Assembly: GCA_902783815.1 (NCBI GenBank)
Contig: CACZSM010000289.1
Span: 1-6,192 of the forward strand
Direction of reading: 5' to 3'
DNA from: an uncultured Ruminococcus sp.
GTDB taxonomy: Bacteria > Bacillota > Clostridia > Oscillospirales > Acutalibacteraceae
DNA: 6,192 bases
In this document: piece after piece, positions 5,692 to 6,192 of the stretch
Numbering within the stretch: the first letter of the stretch is position 1
How the letters are laid out: each line of letters begins with the position of its first letter
Position numbers and translations under genes: made by a program
Notes under the pieces: model-generated
Told to the model about the DNA's origin: nothing
What the model saw: only the letters and a program-made list of their open reading frames with translations
Database searches by the model: none

Positions 5692-5920
5692 TGATGGAGA
5701 GTAGTAAACAAGCACAAAAGGACTACAGAGAAGAGGTGTGAGCTGAGAACCTTTGTTCTGGAAATTGTTGAAGTCGCTCCTGAGAGCAGAAAGAAATATA
5801 AGTAGAATCTGTCGGTGAGGATAACATCGTTAAAAAAGCAAAGAGATTCGCATTTTGCGAAACGTAGGTGGTACCGCGATTCCTCGCCCTATGATTAAAT
5901 CATAGGGCGACAATTATTTT
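5692..5920 (+). promoter_or_regulatory. Valine T-box riboswitch (valS leader)
   Basis: This transcribed leader senses uncharged tRNA-Val. The Stem I base GGAG (5696-5699) pairs with CTCC (5777-5780). The specifier loop is AGTAGTA (5700-5706) opposite GAAGTCG (5770-5776), with the AGTA/GAA loop-E pattern, and is closed by AACAA/TTGTT (5707-5711 with 5765-5769). The only valine codon in the loop is GUC (5773-5775). The distal part has CAGAGA and a GGTG...GAACC apical region typical of T-boxes. The antiterminator is CGTAGG (5863-5868), the 7-nt bulge TGGTACC (5869-5875), the inner stem GCGA/TCGC, and CCTATG (5888-5893). Bulge bases TGGT are complementary to a tRNA 3' end ACCA, matching discriminator A. 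The antiterminator's 3' strand overlaps the terminator's 5' arm, so the two folds exclude each other. Binding of uncharged tRNA would favour read-through into valS. Confidence 0.95.
5884..5920 (+). terminator. valS: Intrinsic terminator of the valS T-box
   Basis: TCGCCCTATGA (5884-5894) and TCATAGGGCGA (5900-5910) form a perfect 11-bp stem with a 5-nt loop. CAATTATTTT follows, a moderately T-rich tail. The 5' arm includes both strands used by the antiterminator (TCGC and CCTATG), which makes the alternative structure explicit. The tail ends directly before the valS ribosome binding site. Confidence 0.92.
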
Positions 5921-5930
5921 GGAGGTTAAA

Positions 5931-6192
5931 ATGGAAGAATTTGAAAAAAGATACGACGGACTCTTGCAGGAAAAGAAACTACAAGAGTTTTGGGATAACG
6001 AGGGGGTTTACAAATTTGATCCCAATTCCCCCAAGCCTATTTATTCTATTGATACTCCCCCGCCGACAGTAAATGGAAGTTTGCACATAGGTCACATTTT
6101 CAGCTACACTCAGGCTGAAATGATTGCTAGATATAGAAGAATGAAAGGGTTTAACGTCTTCTATCCGTTTGGCTTTGATGATAATGGATTAC
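5931..6192 (+). CDS. valS: Valine--tRNA ligase, N-terminal part (type 2, archaeal-like)
   Basis: The first 87 codons are present and the gene continues past the window. The enzyme joins valine to tRNA-Val using ATP in the cytoplasm. The segment holds the class I signature: TPPPTVNGSLHIGH (HIGH motif at about residues 52-55), then FSYTQAEMIARYRRMKG and FYPFGFDDNGL. The FYPxGxDDNGLP style differs from the common bacterial ValS, which has a DHAG-type sequence at the matching place. It instead resembles the archaeal-like ValS group found in archaea, Rickettsia, bifidobacteria and some Clostridia. The valine T-box just upstream independently supports valine specificity. GGAGG (5921-5925) lies 5 nt before ATG. 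The KMSKS motif and editing domain lie outside the window. Codon choice in this short piece (ATT for Ile, CCC for Pro, all Arg as AGA) differs from the ATA-rich upstream genes. Confidence 0.93.
   Translation, partial: MEEFEKRYDGLLQEKKLQEFWDNEGVYKFDPNSPKPIYSIDTPPPTVNGSLHIGHIFSYTQAEMIARYRRMKGFNVFYPFGFDDNGL

Noticed and set aside
5665..5695. Possible separate promoter for the T-box (TTGTTT and TATGAT)
   Set aside because: The spacing is 19 bp, the -35 is poor and would lie inside the tRNA acceptor arm, and the start would cut off the base of Stem I.

Overview
The window looks like a piece of a low-to-mid GC Clostridia chromosome (Bacillota), most likely from the Ruminococcus/Oscillospiraceae area. 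The grounds are a MutS2 with an Smr tail, strong use of ATA for isoleucine, consensus sigma-A promoters, Shine-Dalgarno sites, a T-box leader, and a tRNA gene with encoded CCA. The genus is inferred; no taxonomic marker gene is present.

Layout. (1) 1-418, minus strand: the N-terminal 139 codons of a membrane-anchored sensor protein, with its own TTGATT-17-TATAAT promoter (469-497). (2) About 498-1135: a gene-free block of roughly 640 bp packed with repeats. It holds a heptad array (GAATARN) that forms a long imperfect inverted repeat, a 99-bp element with 14-bp terminal inverted repeats between two identical 12-bp direct repeats, three copies of a GTGCRGTCACGCAC palindrome, and several hairpins. 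(3) 1136-5455, plus strand: a perfect TTGACA-17-TATAAT promoter, then mutS2, an OmpR/PhoB-type response regulator and a HAMP-less sensor histidine kinase. Gaps are 16 nt and then a 4-nt overlap, which reads as one operon. (4) 5496-6192, plus strand: an A-tract UP-like element and a TTGACA-17-TAATAT promoter, a leader hairpin, tRNA-Val(UAC), a complete valine T-box riboswitch (specifier GUC, antiterminator, terminator), and the start of valS.

How it fits together. The mutS2-regulator-kinase unit links a DNA/ribosome-associated ATPase to a two-component system whose signal is unknown. The final unit is a valine-supply module. No terminator or good second promoter is visible between tRNA-Val and the T-box, so the tRNA and the leader that senses uncharged tRNA-Val are probably made on one transcript. 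The T-box specifier is GUC, which matches a GAC anticodon, whereas the adjacent tRNA carries UAC. The synthetase start has the sequence style of the archaeal-like (type 2) ValS.

The strongest points for follow-up are the tRNA-Val/T-box/type 2 valS arrangement with its anticodon mismatch, the MITE-like 99-bp element, and the mutS2 promoter, which appears to be built in or beside a copy of a local repeat. I see no evidence for a wholly new defence or mobile system here.
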